NCBI GenBank assembly: GCA_944392705.1
Contig: CALXXO010000005.1
Location: 1-39,492 of the forward strand
Length of the DNA stretch: 39,492 nucleotides
From: an uncultured Spirochaetaceae bacterium
GTDB lineage: Bacteria > Spirochaetota > Spirochaetia > Sphaerochaetales > Sphaerochaetaceae
Direction of reading: 5' to 3'
Shown: positions 7,847-16,321 of the stretch, in pieces
Layout: each line of letters begins with the position of its first letter
Position numbering within the stretch: position 1 is the first letter of the stretch
Notes under the pieces: generated by a model
Seen by the model: the letters and a program-made list of their open reading frames with translations, nothing else
Databases searched by the model: none
What the model was told of the DNA's origin: nothing
Program-made: the position numbers and the translations under genes

Positions 7847-8176
7847 TCAGAACTTCTGTGCCTTGTCGATATCGAGGACGAATATCACACATCCTCCGGC
7901 AGGCACTTCCACCATATTCGCGCCAGACGGATTGAACATCCTCATATCTGCTCCGGATACAGGGCTGAGCTGCATTCTGTGGCCAGCATATTTTTTCAGT
8001 ACATCGATTACCGCATCAACCTTCTCGTCCTCTGTTCCAATCAGGAGAGTTGTATTCTTTGCTTTCAGGAATCCACCGGTTGTGGATAGCTTTGTAACGA
8101 AGAAGCCCTTCTTGTTGAGCTCCTGTACCGTATCTGTCTCATCGGCAGTCTGAATAATTGATAGAATGAGCTTCAT
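7847..8176 (-). CDS. darA: Cyclic di-AMP receptor DarA/PstA (PII-like)
   Basis: 109 aa, preceded by AAAGGAG. The sequence MKLILSIIQTADETDTVQELNKK, the GFFVTKLSTTGGFLK segment (about residues 24-38) and the TLLIGTEDEKVD strand match the PII-like c-di-AMP receptors (YaaQ/DarA/PstA), which bind c-di-AMP as trimers between subunits. Its output in the cell is generally unclear; it implies that the organism makes c-di-AMP. Single gene with its own promoter and convergent with ldh. Confidence 0.9.
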   Translation of the reverse strand: MKLILSIIQTADETDTVQELNKKGFFVTKLSTTGGFLKAKNTTLLIGTEDEKVDAVIDVLKKYAGHRMQLSPVSGADMRMFNPSGANMVEVPAGGCVIFVLDIDKAQKF

Positions 8177-8198
8177 CTGTTTTCTCCTTTTCTGAATA

Positions 8199-8227
8199 TT
8201 ATATCATGCTGAAGATAATGTACGCAA
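8199..8227 (-). promoter_or_regulatory. Promoter of darA
   Basis: On the minus strand, TTGCGT (-35) and an extended -10 TGATATAAT with 17-base spacing, ending about 22 bases before the ATG and upstream of the AAAGGAG Shine-Dalgarno. Confidence 0.55.
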
Positions 8228-8303
8228 ATTCTCAGGCCCTCTGATGCTGAAATGCATTAAGAAAACGCTCTTGTTTTTTGCCTTTTCCAGCTAACATCCA
8301 TCT

Positions 8304-8723
8304 ATGTCTACCTCCATAAGGCTGGCTATCGCAATCGCAATATCCTTTATTCTTGTTTTCTCCATAGCCTTTGTGTTCCTGTACCTTGCAGAATCTGGGA
8401 CTCCTGTTACAGATGAAGATAATGTAAGGGACATTGTCATTGCTCTCGATGGTACGGAATGGAATACCGACTCCAAAGGCAGGAAGAGTTTATCAGAACT
8501 GTTTCATACAGAGCTCAGCGGTAAACTTCATATCGAAAGAGCCGGTGATGAATCAATGCTTTTCTCTTTCGATGGCAATACTGTGATAGTCAATTTTTCT
8601 GAGAATATCCTTTCTGGATTCTTCAACGGAGAATCCTTTTCCGTTACAGTCTCAAGAAGCCATACCGGAGAAGGCGAAGCTGTATCCATCCTCTCCGGCG
8701 AGACTCTTATTGTATTTCACTGA
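8304..8723 (+). CDS. Membrane-anchored hypothetical protein
   Basis: 139 aa. Residues 5-28 ([20 protein letters not shown] onward) form one transmembrane segment or uncleaved signal peptide; the rest is a soluble, probably extracytoplasmic beta-rich domain without cysteines. I do not recognise the family. There is no Shine-Dalgarno; a weak TAACAT hexamer six bases before the ATG is the only start signal. The gene overlaps the end of convergent pyrG by seven bases. Confidence 0.6.
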   Translation: MSTSIRLAIAIAISFILVFSIAFVFLYLAESGTPVTDEDNVRDIVIALDGTEWNTDSKGRKSLSELFHTELSGKLHIERAGDESMLFSFDGNTVIVNFSENILSGFFNGESFSVTVSRSHTGEGEAVSILSGETLIVFH

Positions 8724-10324
8724 TTGAGATGCTTTTTCAGCGATGCTTCAATGAATGCCATGAAGCATGGATGTGGTCTGTTCGGCCTGGACTTGAATTC
8801 CGGATGGAACTGGACACCCAGGAAGAATGGATGGCTTGGAATTTCCACCGCTTCGACAAGATGCCCATCAGGACTTGTGCCAACGATTCTCATTCCATGC
8901 TTTTCATATTCATCCCTGTATTCATTGGTGAATTCATATCTGTGCCTATGCCTTTCGTATATAAGGCTTTCTCCATAGGCTTTGAACATCGCACTTCCTT
9001 CTGCGACTTTGCACGGGTATGCACCAAGGCGCATTGTACCTCCAAGTGGAATATTGCCCATTTGATCCGGCATCAGGGAAATGACAGGATGCTTTGTCTC
9101 TGAATCGAATTCCGACGAGTTTGCATCGTTGTAGCCGAGAACATTTCTTCCGAACTCAATTACAGCTGTCTGCATACCAAGGCATATTCCGAAATAGGGG
9201 ATTCCTTTCTCTCTGGCGAATTTTGCAGCTTCTATCTTTCCTTCGATTCCTCTTGTGCCAAATCCTCCTGGAACAAGAATTCCAGATACGTTGCCAAGAA
9301 GCGATGGGGCTGTCGATTCATTCAGATCCTCGGCGTCAACCCAGTCTATTACGACTTGAGAATGATGTGCCCATCCTGCGTGCTTCAGAGCTTCTATCAC
9401 GGAAAGATAAGCGTCGTGGAGCTGGATGTATTTGCCAACAATTGCAATCCTCACAACCTCTGTACTTTCCTTCGCTTTCCTGAGCATCCCCCTCCACTCT
9501 GTCATATCAGAAGGGGCGGGTGTAAGGCCAAGTTCCCTGCATACGATAGTATCCAGATTCTCATTCTGAAGCATGATTGGGGCTTCATAGAGAATTGGTA
9601 CAGTGCTGTTTTCTATGACACAGTCCCTCTTCACATTGCAGAACATGGCAATCTTCTGCTTTACCGATTCCTCAATCGGCTCATCGGCGCGGCACACGAT
9701 AATATCTGGGAAAAGGCCCGCGTTCATCATCTCCTTTACGGAGTGCTGGGTCGGTTTTGATTTGTGCTCTCCAGAGGATCGGATATAAGGAACAAGGGTG
9801 ACATGGATGAAAAGACAGTTCTCCTTGCCCTGTTCGATTGAAATCTGTCTTATGGCTTCAAGGAACGGCTGGGATTCTATGTCTCCTATGGTTCCTCCGA
9901 TTTCGGTGATCACAACATCGGCTTTTGTCTTTTCTCCCAGGGAATAGATGAATTTCTTTATCTCATCTGTCACGTGGGGGATTATCTGCACGGTAGAACC
10001 GAGGTACTCTCCGTTGCGTTCTTTGCTGAGAACTGTCCAGAAGACTTTTCCCGATGTTAGATTGGAGAACTTGTTGAGGTCCTCATCGATGAACCTCTCA
10101 TAATGTCCAAGATCGAGATCTGTCTCCGAACCGTCATCTGTGACGAATACCTCTCCATGCTGCAGAGGGTTCATCGTCCCTGGATCTACGTTCATATATG
10201 GATCCAGTTTCTGGGCTGCAACTGTAAGTCCTCTGGATTTCAGAAGGCGCCCGAGACTTGCCGCTGTTATTCCTTTTCCTAGGCCGGATACGACACCGCC
10301 TGTAACGAAAATATGCTTTGCCAT
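8717..10324 (-). CDS. pyrG: CTP synthase
   Basis: 535 aa, full length. It converts UTP to CTP using glutamine-derived ammonia and ATP. The N-terminal synthase domain starts [20 protein letters not shown] (P-loop) and contains the [16 protein letters not shown] and [14 protein letters not shown] motifs. The C-terminal class I glutamine amidotransferase domain contains [11 protein letters not shown], the nucleophile motif GICLGMQ (Cys near residue 380), and the catalytic His/Glu in GVQFHPEF near the end. It lies 11 bases downstream of the ANTAR gene, with GAGGTGA as Shine-Dalgarno, so it probably shares the glnA transcript. A glutamine-consuming enzyme co-transcribed with a glutamine synthetase makes functional sense. 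Confidence 0.97.
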   Translation of the reverse strand: MAKHIFVTGGVVSGLGKGITAASLGRLLKSRGLTVAAQKLDPYMNVDPGTMNPLQHGEVFVTDDGSETDLDLGHYERFIDEDLNKFSNLTSGKVFWTVLSKERNGEYLGSTVQIIPHVTDEIKKFIYSLGEKTKADVVITEIGGTIGDIESQPFLEAIRQISIEQGKENCLFIHVTLVPYIRSSGEHKSKPTQHSVKEMMNAGLFPDIIVCRADEPIEESVKQKIAMFCNVKRDCVIENSTVPILYEAPIMLQNENLDTIVCRELGLTPAPSDMTEWRGMLRKAKESTEVVRIAIVGKYIQLHDAYLSVIEALKHAGWAHHSQVVIDWVDAEDLNESTAPSLLGNVSGILVPGGFGTRGIEGKIEAAKFAREKGIPYFGICLGMQTAVIEFGRNVLGYNDANSSEFDSETKHPVISLMPDQMGNIPLGGTMRLGAYPCKVAEGSAMFKAYGESLIYERHRHRYEFTNEYRDEYEKHGMRIVGTSPDGHLVEAVEIPSHPFFLGVQFHPEFKSRPNRPHPCFMAFIEASLKKHLNQ

Positions 10325-10335
10325 AAATCACCTCA

Positions 10336-10896
10336 CTATTCCATTATCCTGAGGATGTAGAGTGCGGCATCTTTCATTGATATCCTTCTATCCATTGCCG
10401 TACGCTCAATCTTTTTATGAGCTTCATCCTCATCCAGCCCTTCTTTCAGGGCCAGCGCGCATTTTGCTTTTCCTATCAGCTTTACCTCGTCTATCCGTCG
10501 TTCAAGGTCCCTTATTTTCCTTGCATTAGCTGCTTTTATGCTTTTCATATATAAGGACAGACGGAGCGCAGAGTAGAGCGTTTGTCTGATGATTGGTTTT
10601 TCCACGGGAATGATGCCATCCTCCGCCATTCTGCCGGAAAGTTCCTGGATGGTTTCTGTTCTCATGAGCATGATGGGGGATGAGTCCACTTCGCTTGCTG
10701 CCATATGTGCAAGCTCCAGCCCTGATTCATCCTGAAGAGGGTAGTTGATTATAATCGAATCCCATTCCTCGTCGAGTATTCTGCGTCTGGCGGCCGCTGC
10801 GGATTGAGCGAGAGAAGCTGTGTACCCTCCTTCTTCCAGGAGGGACCTGAGCATTTCCCTGCTCTTCTCTGTCGACGAAACCACCAGTACTTTCAT
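10336..10896 (-). CDS. ANTAR-domain regulator with degenerate receiver domain
   Basis: 186 aa. Residues 1-120 have the response-regulator receiver fold (MKVLVVSS ... VEKPI with the conserved Lys). However, the acidic pair after the first strand reads SS, and the phospho-acceptor position in IIINYPLQDESG is Asn instead of Asp. A coiled-coil (KIRDLERRIDEVK) leads into a C-terminal ANTAR RNA-binding domain (LIGKAKCALALKEGLDEDEA, then RTAMDRRISMKDAA). ANTAR proteins prevent transcription termination by binding RNA hairpins. The ATG abuts the glnA stop directly, so the gene is co-translated with glutamine synthetase. Phosphorylation control is unlikely from the residues seen; control by complex formation with GS is a possibility, not shown. 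Confidence 0.9.
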   Translation of the reverse strand: MKVLVVSSTEKSREMLRSLLEEGGYTASLAQSAAAARRRILDEEWDSIIINYPLQDESGLELAHMAASEVDSSPIMLMRTETIQELSGRMAEDGIIPVEKPIIRQTLYSALRLSLYMKSIKAANARKIRDLERRIDEVKLIGKAKCALALKEGLDEDEAHKKIERTAMDRRISMKDAALYILRIME

Positions 10897-12162
10897 TTAC
10901 GTTACCAGGAACTCCATATCACGCGCCGTAACTTTTGGGTACCCAGACTGTGCTGCAGTTTCCCAGTCGGCTTTTTTTGCATTGAGGAAGCACTCAACAA
11001 GGTGCTCCGGAAGTATCGATCTGACGAATTCAGAGCCTTCTGCAAGTTCTATGGACTCCTTCAGGTTCTCAGGAAGTTTTCTTCCCTCCTCGATATCCGA
11101 AAGGCGCTCATCGTTTCTGATACCTTCTTCAGCAGCACTTGCAAGCAGAAGAAGAGCAAGATAAGGGTTGCATGAAGGATCGGCAGAGCGGACTTCCAGT
11201 CTCTTCGCGCTCTCATTCCGTGTCTCTGGAATTCTTATCAGAAGCCCTCTGTTACCAGTTCCCCAACTTACAGACCCCGGAGCTTCGAATGATCCAAGTC
11301 TATCGTATGAGTTTGCTACAGGATTGAGGAATACGGAGATTTCGGGAATCCGTCTGAGGATTCCTGCGCACATCTTCTCCTTAACCGCATCGAAGGATTC
11401 CTGTCCCCTGTGGCATGACAGGCTGATATGGAAGCCTGACCCGGATTCATCAAATAGCGGTTTCGGCAGAAATGATGCATAAAGTCCTGAACGATTGGCG
11501 AGCATCTTCACCGCCGATTTGAATGTTATGATATCATCAGCAGTTGCAAGAAGCGTCGAGGGGCGGAATGCTATCTCATTTTGTCCCGGACCCTTCTCAT
11601 GATGGCTTGTTTCGATATAGATGCCCATTTCCTCCAGCATCAGGGATATCTCTCTTCTCAGATTCTCTCCCTTGTCCATTGGCGCGACATCCAGATATCC
11701 GGCCTTATCCATCGGATTGAGAGTTGGATTGCCTTCATCATCAAGTGTGAATAAATAGAATTCGCACTCTGTTCCTGAGCGCATTTCAAGGCCTTCTTTA
11801 AGGAGTTTCCTCTCAAGATTCTTCAGAAGATACCTTGCGTCGCCCTCAAATGGGGTCATGTCAGGGTGCATTATGCTGCAGTACAGTCTTGTGACCCGGC
11901 CATGCTCTGTTGGTCTCCAGGGAAGAACTGCGAGTGTATCGGGGTCAGGAAACAGCAGCAGGTCGGAATCTTCTACATTCAGGAATCCCCTTATTGCCGA
12001 GGCATCGAATCTTATTCCTTCATCAAAAGCCCTCTCCAGCTCGCTTGCGGAGATTGATACGTTCTTGAGTTGTCCGAAGATATCGCAGAATGAAAGGCGC
12101 ACAAAACGCACGCTGTTTTCACTTGCATAGGATAGAACATCCTTCTTGCTGTATCCGTTCAT
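10897..12162 (-). CDS. glnA: Glutamine synthetase, type I
   Basis: 421 aa. ATP-dependent synthesis of glutamine from glutamate and ammonium. Motifs in order: FVRLSFCDIFGQLKN (N-terminal beta-grasp), RSGTECEFYLF (metal-binding Glu near residue 130), ETSHHEKGPGQNEIAF (metal/substrate site near 187-202), GSGFHISLS (near 245), and the VANSYDRLGS and RIPETRNESAKRLEVRSADPS active-site segments. It lacks the adenylylation Tyr region of GSI-beta enzymes, which fits the shorter, feedback-controlled GSI-alpha type. First gene of a leftward glnA-ANTAR-pyrG unit. The Shine-Dalgarno GGTGAGG is weak and can pair with nearby sequence. Divergent from glnN. Confidence 0.96.
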   Translation of the reverse strand: MNGYSKKDVLSYASENSVRFVRLSFCDIFGQLKNVSISASELERAFDEGIRFDASAIRGFLNVEDSDLLLFPDPDTLAVLPWRPTEHGRVTRLYCSIMHPDMTPFEGDARYLLKNLERKLLKEGLEMRSGTECEFYLFTLDDEGNPTLNPMDKAGYLDVAPMDKGENLRREISLMLEEMGIYIETSHHEKGPGQNEIAFRPSTLLATADDIITFKSAVKMLANRSGLYASFLPKPLFDESGSGFHISLSCHRGQESFDAVKEKMCAGILRRIPEISVFLNPVANSYDRLGSFEAPGSVSWGTGNRGLLIRIPETRNESAKRLEVRSADPSCNPYLALLLLASAAEEGIRNDERLSDIEEGRKLPENLKESIELAEGSEFVRSILPEHLVECFLNAKKADWETAAQSGYPKVTARDMEFLVT

Positions 12163-12182
12163 AGCACCTCACCTGTGAGAGA

Positions 12183-12251
12183 GGTATCAGATTGCTGATC
12201 CCTTCAAAGCACCGGATACCGGGAGAGAAAGGCCTCAGCTTGTCTGACGCC
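12183..12251 (-). promoter_or_regulatory. Two-hairpin leader of glnA
   Basis: In the glnA leader RNA two successive hairpins can form: GGCGTCAG / CTGAGGCC with loop ACAAG (12231-12251, one mismatch) and GGGATCAG / CTGATACC with loop CAAT (12183-12202, one mismatch). The second overlaps the ACCTC (181-185 region) that could otherwise pair with the GAGGT of the Shine-Dalgarno at 12166-12170. The tandem arrangement resembles ANTAR targets, but the loops do not fit the A1-G4 hexaloop rule. Confidence 0.35.
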
Positions 12252-12266
12252 TTTGTCAACGAGAAG

Positions 12267-12296
12267 AGAATACACAAAAACAGAGGAATACTTCAA
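12267..12296 (-). promoter_or_regulatory. Promoter of glnA
   Basis: Minus strand TTGAAG (12291-12296), 18-base spacer, TATTCT (12267-12272). This gives a leader of about 100 bases before the glnA ATG. Confidence 0.5.
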
Positions 12297-12319
12297 CAGG
12301 AAATTTGTTTCTTTGAAGT
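12290..12319. promoter_or_regulatory. Dyad between divergent glnA and glnN promoters
   Basis: Arms ACTTCAA (12290-12296) and TTGAAGT (12313-12319) with inner complementarity AGGAAA/TTTCTT. The left arm is the glnA -35; the right arm ends three bases before the glnN -35. Candidate shared operator. Confidence 0.4.
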
Positions 12320-12321
12320 TG

Positions 12322-12350
12322 TTGACTATCCTTTTCCGTTTCGCTATAAC
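12322..12350 (+). promoter_or_regulatory. Promoter of glnN
   Basis: TTGACT, exactly 17 bases, TATAAC. Predicted transcription start about 12357, a few bases before the leader hairpin. Confidence 0.75.
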
Positions 12351-12362
12351 AAAAACAACAAC

Positions 12363-12398
12363 GAGGGTGTTGCAGATATGCTGTAACACTCTTTTTTT
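12363..12398 (+). terminator. Leader terminator (attenuator) of glnN
   Basis: A 13-pair stem (with three G-T pairs) from 12363-12375 to 12381-12393, loop ATATG, runs into seven T (12392-12398). It lies between the strong glnN promoter and the GGAGG Shine-Dalgarno at 12408, so it would stop most transcripts unless read through. This is the layout of transcription attenuation. Confidence 0.75.
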
Positions 12399-12416
12399 AT
12401 AACTTCTGGAGGAAAA

Positions 12417-14501
12417 ATGGAAACAGTCGCAGATTACTTCGGGTCGCTTGTTTTCAACGACGAAGTCATGAGGGAGAGACTCCCTAAGGATATCTACAAG
12501 GCGCTTAAGCGTACTGTTGAGGAAGGAAAGGACCTCGATATCAATGTGGCGAACTCTGTTGCGAATGCCATGAAGAACTGGGCAATCGAGAAGGGGTGCA
12601 CACACTATACGCACTGGTTCCAGCCAATGACCGGAATTACTGCGGAGAAGCATGAAGCTTTCATAGCGCCGGCCGATGGCGGGAAAGTACTCCTGGAGTT
12701 TTCCGGGAAAGAGCTTATAAAAGGAGAGCCGGATGCTTCCTCTTTCCCTTCCGGTGGTCTCAGAGCTACTTTTGAAGCCCGTGGCTATACCGCTTGGGAT
12801 CCGACAAGCTATGCATTTATAAAAGATGAGACACTCTGCATCCCTACTGCATTCTGCTCCTATTCCGGAGAAGTCCTTGATAAGAAAACTCCGCTTCTGA
12901 GGAGTATGGAAGTACTTTCAGCTGAAGCGCTGAAGATTCTCAAGCTCTTCGGTACAGATGCTAAGCGTATCATAACGACAGTTGGGCCAGAGCAGGAGTA
13001 TTTCCTTATTGATAAGAAAGATTATGCAAAACGAAAGGACCTTATATATACAGGCCGCACGCTCCTAGGCGCAAGGGCTCCGAAAGGACAGGAGATGGAG
13101 GATCACTATTTCGGTGCGCTCCGTACGCGTGTCTCTGAATATATGCAGGACCTCGACCGCGAGCTCTGGAAGCTTGGTATCTATGCCAAGACGTCACACA
13201 ACGAGGTTGCTCCTTGCCAGCATGAGCTTGCCCCTATATTTACGACTACCAACATCGCTGTAGATAATAATCAGCTCACGATGGAGATAATGAAGAAAGT
13301 AGCTGAGCGTCATGGCTTCGCTTGTCTCTTGCATGAGAAGCCGTTTGCAGGTGTAAATGGATCCGGCAAGCATAATAACTGGTCTATATCAACCGACAAA
13401 GGTACAAACCTCCTTGAACCCGGTGACAGCCCGAAGGACAATGCTCAGTTCCTCCTCTTCCTCGTTGCCGTGCTGAAAGCTGTCGATGAGTATCAGGATC
13501 TGCTGAGAATGTCGGTGGCTTCAGCCGGTAACGATCATAGGTTAGGTGCTAATGAAGCTCCTCCAGCCATCGTTTCCGTATTCCTTGGCGATGAGCTCAC
13601 TGAAATACTCGATGCAATTGCGGAGGGTAAGCCTGTTGCTGGAAGAACGAAAGAGAAGATGCAGCTTGGCGTCCATGTGCTTCCTGCAATCCCTAAGGAT
13701 ACTACGGACCGCAACAGGACAAGTCCATTCGCATTCACTGGAAATAAGTTCGAGTTCAGGATGCTGGGGTCTTCCTTCTCCGTTGCAGAGCCGAATACAG
13801 TGCTCAATACAATTGTTGCTAAAGAGCTGAGGGATTTCTATGCAGTCCTGTCCGAAGCCAAGGATTTCACGAAGGCTGTGAATGACCTTGTCCGCGATAC
13901 GTATATCGCGCATAAGCGTATTGTCTTCAATGGAAACAACTATTCTCCGGAATGGGTTGAAGAAGCAGCAAGAAGAGGTCTCATGAATCTTGCATCGTCT
14001 CCGGATGCCTACGATACGCTGCTGTCTCCGAAGAATATTGAACTTTTCAGCGAATTCGGAATCTACAGTTCTGTCGAGCTGCATTCACGCTATGAGATTC
14101 TCAATGACGAGTATTCAAAGACAATCCATATCGAAGCGCTGACGATGATTGATATGATCAACAAGCAGGTACTTCCTGCAGTCATGGATTTCTCCACATC
14201 AATCGCAACTGGTATCGCGGCAAAGAAAGCTGCGCTTCCAGAGATGAAGCTCGATGCGGAAATCGGAAGGCTTGCAGAGACAGAAGGGCTTGAGAATGAT
14301 TTGTATAAAGCTGTAAAGGAACTGGAAAGGGCAGTTGCATTTGCAGAGGATTATACTGGTTCACCTCTGGCGCATTATTACAGAAATGCTGTCATTCCAT
14401 TGATGGAAGATGCGAGAACCTTCTGCGATAAGCTCGAGCTTATTGTAGGACAGAAGAACTGGCCATATCCGACATATGGTGAGATGCTCTTCTACGTATG
14501 A
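12417..14501 (+). CDS. glnN: Glutamine synthetase, type III
   Basis: 694 aa, the normal size for GSIII (about 700), which forms double hexameric rings distinct from GSI. Visible family segments: [20 protein letters not shown] near residues 102-121, [11 protein letters not shown] near 180, [18 protein letters not shown] near 260 (metal-binding Glu/His), and [20 protein letters not shown] near 318-337. GGAGG lies five bases before the ATG. Having both GSI and GSIII side by side implies condition-dependent ammonium assimilation; expression is probably limited by the leader terminator. Confidence 0.96.
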   Translation: METVADYFGSLVFNDEVMRERLPKDIYKALKRTVEEGKDLDINVANSVANAMKNWAIEKGCTHYTHWFQPMTGITAEKHEAFIAPADGGKVLLEFSGKELIKGEPDASSFPSGGLRATFEARGYTAWDPTSYAFIKDETLCIPTAFCSYSGEVLDKKTPLLRSMEVLSAEALKILKLFGTDAKRIITTVGPEQEYFLIDKKDYAKRKDLIYTGRTLLGARAPKGQEMEDHYFGALRTRVSEYMQDLDRELWKLGIYAKTSHNEVAPCQHELAPIFTTTNIAVDNNQLTMEIMKKVAERHGFACLLHEKPFAGVNGSGKHNNWSISTDKGTNLLEPGDSPKDNAQFLLFLVAVLKAVDEYQDLLRMSVASAGNDHRLGANEAPPAIVSVFLGDELTEILDAIAEGKPVAGRTKEKMQLGVHVLPAIPKDTTDRNRTSPFAFTGNKFEFRMLGSSFSVAEPNTVLNTIVAKELRDFYAVLSEAKDFTKAVNDLVRDTYIAHKRIVFNGNNYSPEWVEEAARRGLMNLASSPDAYDTLLSPKNIELFSEFGIYSSVELHSRYEILNDEYSKTIHIEALTMIDMINKQVLPAVMDFSTSIATGIAAKKAALPEMKLDAEIGRLAETEGLENDLYKAVKELERAVAFAEDYTGSPLAHYYRNAVIPLMEDARTFCDKLELIVGQKNWPYPTYGEMLFYV

Positions 14502-14509
14502 CCTTCCCC

Positions 14510-14582
14510 GGGCCTTGAGGGTTTTCCTCCTGGCCCATTCGATTAAAAAACCGGAGTTCTGAGGTTTTCCTCATTTCTCCGG
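14510..14582. terminator. Terminators between convergent glnN and rubredoxin genes
   Basis: Main hairpin: CCGGAG (14551-14556) pairs with CTCCGG (14577-14582), with inner TGAGG/CCTCA and a TTTT loop. On the minus strand it is followed by six T, ideal for ending the rubredoxin transcript. A second, less perfect hairpin (GGGCC at 14510 with GGCCC at 14532) follows the glnN stop. Confidence 0.75.
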
Positions 14583-14588
14583 TCTCGT

Positions 14589-14750
14589 TTAGTTCTCCTC
14601 GGAGAACTCTTCTTTTCCAGCACCGCAGAGTGGGCATACCCAGTCAGCTGGTACGTCTTCCCATTTTGTTCCTGGCGCGATTCCGTTATCCGGGTCGCCA
14701 GCAGCTTCATCGTAAACATAACCGCAAAGATTGCAGACATACTTCTTCAT
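14589..14750 (-). CDS. Rubredoxin
   Basis: 53 aa, the classic rubredoxin size. Two CxxC motifs bind one iron: [16 protein letters not shown] (Cys 6 and 9) and [13 protein letters not shown] (Cys 39 and 42), with the conserved aromatic YVY and W between. Starts at ATG 14750, preceded by GGAGG. It is a small cytoplasmic one-electron carrier, in anaerobes usually serving peroxide or superoxide reduction. A Fur-type palindrome sits 13 bases upstream, so iron or peroxide control is likely. Confidence 0.95.
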   Translation of the reverse strand: MKKYVCNLCGYVYDEAAGDPDNGIAPGTKWEDVPADWVCPLCGAGKEEFSEEN

Positions 14751-14762
14751 AATGAGCCTCCA

Positions 14763-14785
14763 TTATTGATAATCGTTATCAATAA
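14763..14785. promoter_or_regulatory. Fur-family box
   Basis: Perfect palindrome with 10-bp arms TTATTGATAA and TTATCAATAA around TCG. The core TGATAA-N3-TTATCA matches the Fur-family consensus. It lies between divergent rubredoxin and the symporter gene and could control either. Confidence 0.7.
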
Positions 14786-14854
14786 GGTACTCCAAATGTA
14801 ATCTTCAGTCAATCTTTGTTTATACCGTATAATAACTAAGATAAGGAGAAAGCT

Positions 14855-16321
14855 ATGGAACTCAATACAGGAGCTCTTATAATCGTTGCAGCTTATCTCA
14901 TAGGTATGCTCGTAATAGGCTTTATCGTCGGTAAAATCAAGATCAAGACAAGCAGTGATTATATGCTTGCAGGCCGCAGAATGGGACTTTTCATGGTCGC
15001 CTTCTCGCTTTCGGCTAACAACATCGGGGGTGGGTCAACGACGGGCCTTGCCGATAAAGCCTTCGGCACATGGGGAATGAGTGCAATCTGGTATGTACTT
15101 GCAGCATCTGTTGCAATGATTCCACTTGCATACTTCGCTCCACGCATCAGAAAGACAATGGCTGTCACGATTCCAGAGGTTATTGGGCGCCGTTTCGGAA
15201 AGGGGAGCTCCGTATTCTCTGCAGTCCTGAACATCCTTGCGCTTTTCTGCCTTACCTCATCACAGGTTGCTGCTTCCGGTTCCGTTGTCTCCACTCTCAC
15301 AGGTATTCCAATGAATGTCTGTATGATTATCGCGGGAGTGATTATCATCCTCTATACAACACTTGGTGGTATGATAGCGGATCAGGTATCGGATCTTGTA
15401 CAGTTCATTATCATTCTTTTCGGTCTTGCTATTGCAACTCCGATAGTCCTCAACGGATGCGGTGGATGGGAGGCTATTTCAGCAAAGCTTCCTGGTTCGC
15501 AGCTCAATCCGACTAAGATTGGCTGGGTTGTGATTATCGGATATATATTCAACTACTTCTGTACTTTCCTTTCCGGCCCTGAGATGATAAGTCGCTTTGA
15601 GAGTGCCAAAGATGAGAAAACAGCATTCCGTGCTTCTCTGCTTTCTGGTGTTCTGATGGCTGCAATGGCTATATTCCCGACACTCCTCGGTCTGGCTGCT
15701 CTTGCAATGAAGGATGTCATCCCTGATATCACAGGACCGACGGCAATGATGGCTGTTACAGAGCACTTTGCTCCGACTATCATCACTGGTGTCGTTTCTG
15801 CAGCTATCATCTCGGCAACTATGTCCTCAGCAGATTCAAACCTTCTCTGTATGTCTACGATGTTCATGAATGATATCATGATCCACTACAGCCAGAGGTG
15901 TAGGAACCTTTCAGATAAATCAATGATTTTCTGGACAAGGACCTGCAATGTCATTTTCTGTACTGTCGCTATGCTGATTTCCCTCCTGCAGATAAACATC
16001 GTTACGATGAATACCTTCGCGTTCGCAATCCGCTGTGCAGGACCTTTCGCTGCATACGGCCTTGGAATGGTCGTTCCCCATGCAACAAAGCATTCCGGCC
16101 AGATTTCGATAATCACAGGTACGATAGGCGTTGTCATATGGCAGATTCTCTCCGGTGGTGATTTCTACCTTGGAATCCTTCCTGTTGTATTCGGCTGCGC
16201 TGTCGGAACTGTGACATTCTTCATCGTCAACGCAATTGAATGGAAGCTTGGTGTTGAACCAGCGCCATCTGCATTCCTCTCCGAGAAAGAGAAGAAGGCT
16301 CTCGAGAAGAGCGGTAAATAA
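14855..16321 (+). CDS. Sodium:solute symporter (SSS family)
   Basis: 488 aa with about 12-13 hydrophobic segments. The N-terminal SSDYMLAGRRMGLFMVAFSL motif followed by GGGSTTGLADKAFGTWGMSA is characteristic of SSSF permeases, and the SADSNLL segment near residue 330 corresponds to the conserved SSxxSNL sodium site region. It would import a small organic solute with Na+ at the inner membrane; the substrate cannot be read from sequence. AAGGAG Shine-Dalgarno and a perfect TATAAT at 14828-14833 precede it. Its stop overlaps the thpR start by one base (TAATG). Confidence 0.93.
   Translation: MELNTGALIIVAAYLIGMLVIGFIVGKIKIKTSSDYMLAGRRMGLFMVAFSLSANNIGGGSTTGLADKAFGTWGMSAIWYVLAASVAMIPLAYFAPRIRKTMAVTIPEVIGRRFGKGSSVFSAVLNILALFCLTSSQVAASGSVVSTLTGIPMNVCMIIAGVIIILYTTLGGMIADQVSDLVQFIIILFGLAIATPIVLNGCGGWEAISAKLPGSQLNPTKIGWVVIIGYIFNYFCTFLSGPEMISRFESAKDEKTAFRASLLSGVLMAAMAIFPTLLGLAALAMKDVIPDITGPTAMMAVTEHFAPTIITGVVSAAIISATMSSADSNLLCMSTMFMNDIMIHYSQRCRNLSDKSMIFWTRTCNVIFCTVAMLISLLQINIVTMNTFAFAIRCAGPFAAYGLGMVVPHATKHSGQISIITGTIGVVIWQILSGGDFYLGILPVVFGCAVGTVTFFIVNAIEWKLGVEPAPSAFLSEKEKKALEKSGK

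Noticed and set aside
8724-9788. Several plus-strand ORFs opposite pyrG
   Set aside because: They are antisense to highly conserved CTP synthase codons, lack start signals and resemble no family.
12258-12270. Copy of the 4.8-5.4 kb motif (AACGAGAAGAG) near the glnA promoter
   Set aside because: Only the left half matches and the AGTTG half is missing; chance is sufficient.
12363-12391. ANTAR-type dual hexaloop target in the glnN leader
   Set aside because: Only one hairpin fits after the predicted start and its loop is a five-base ATATG, not a hexaloop with A1 and G4. The terminator itself is kept.
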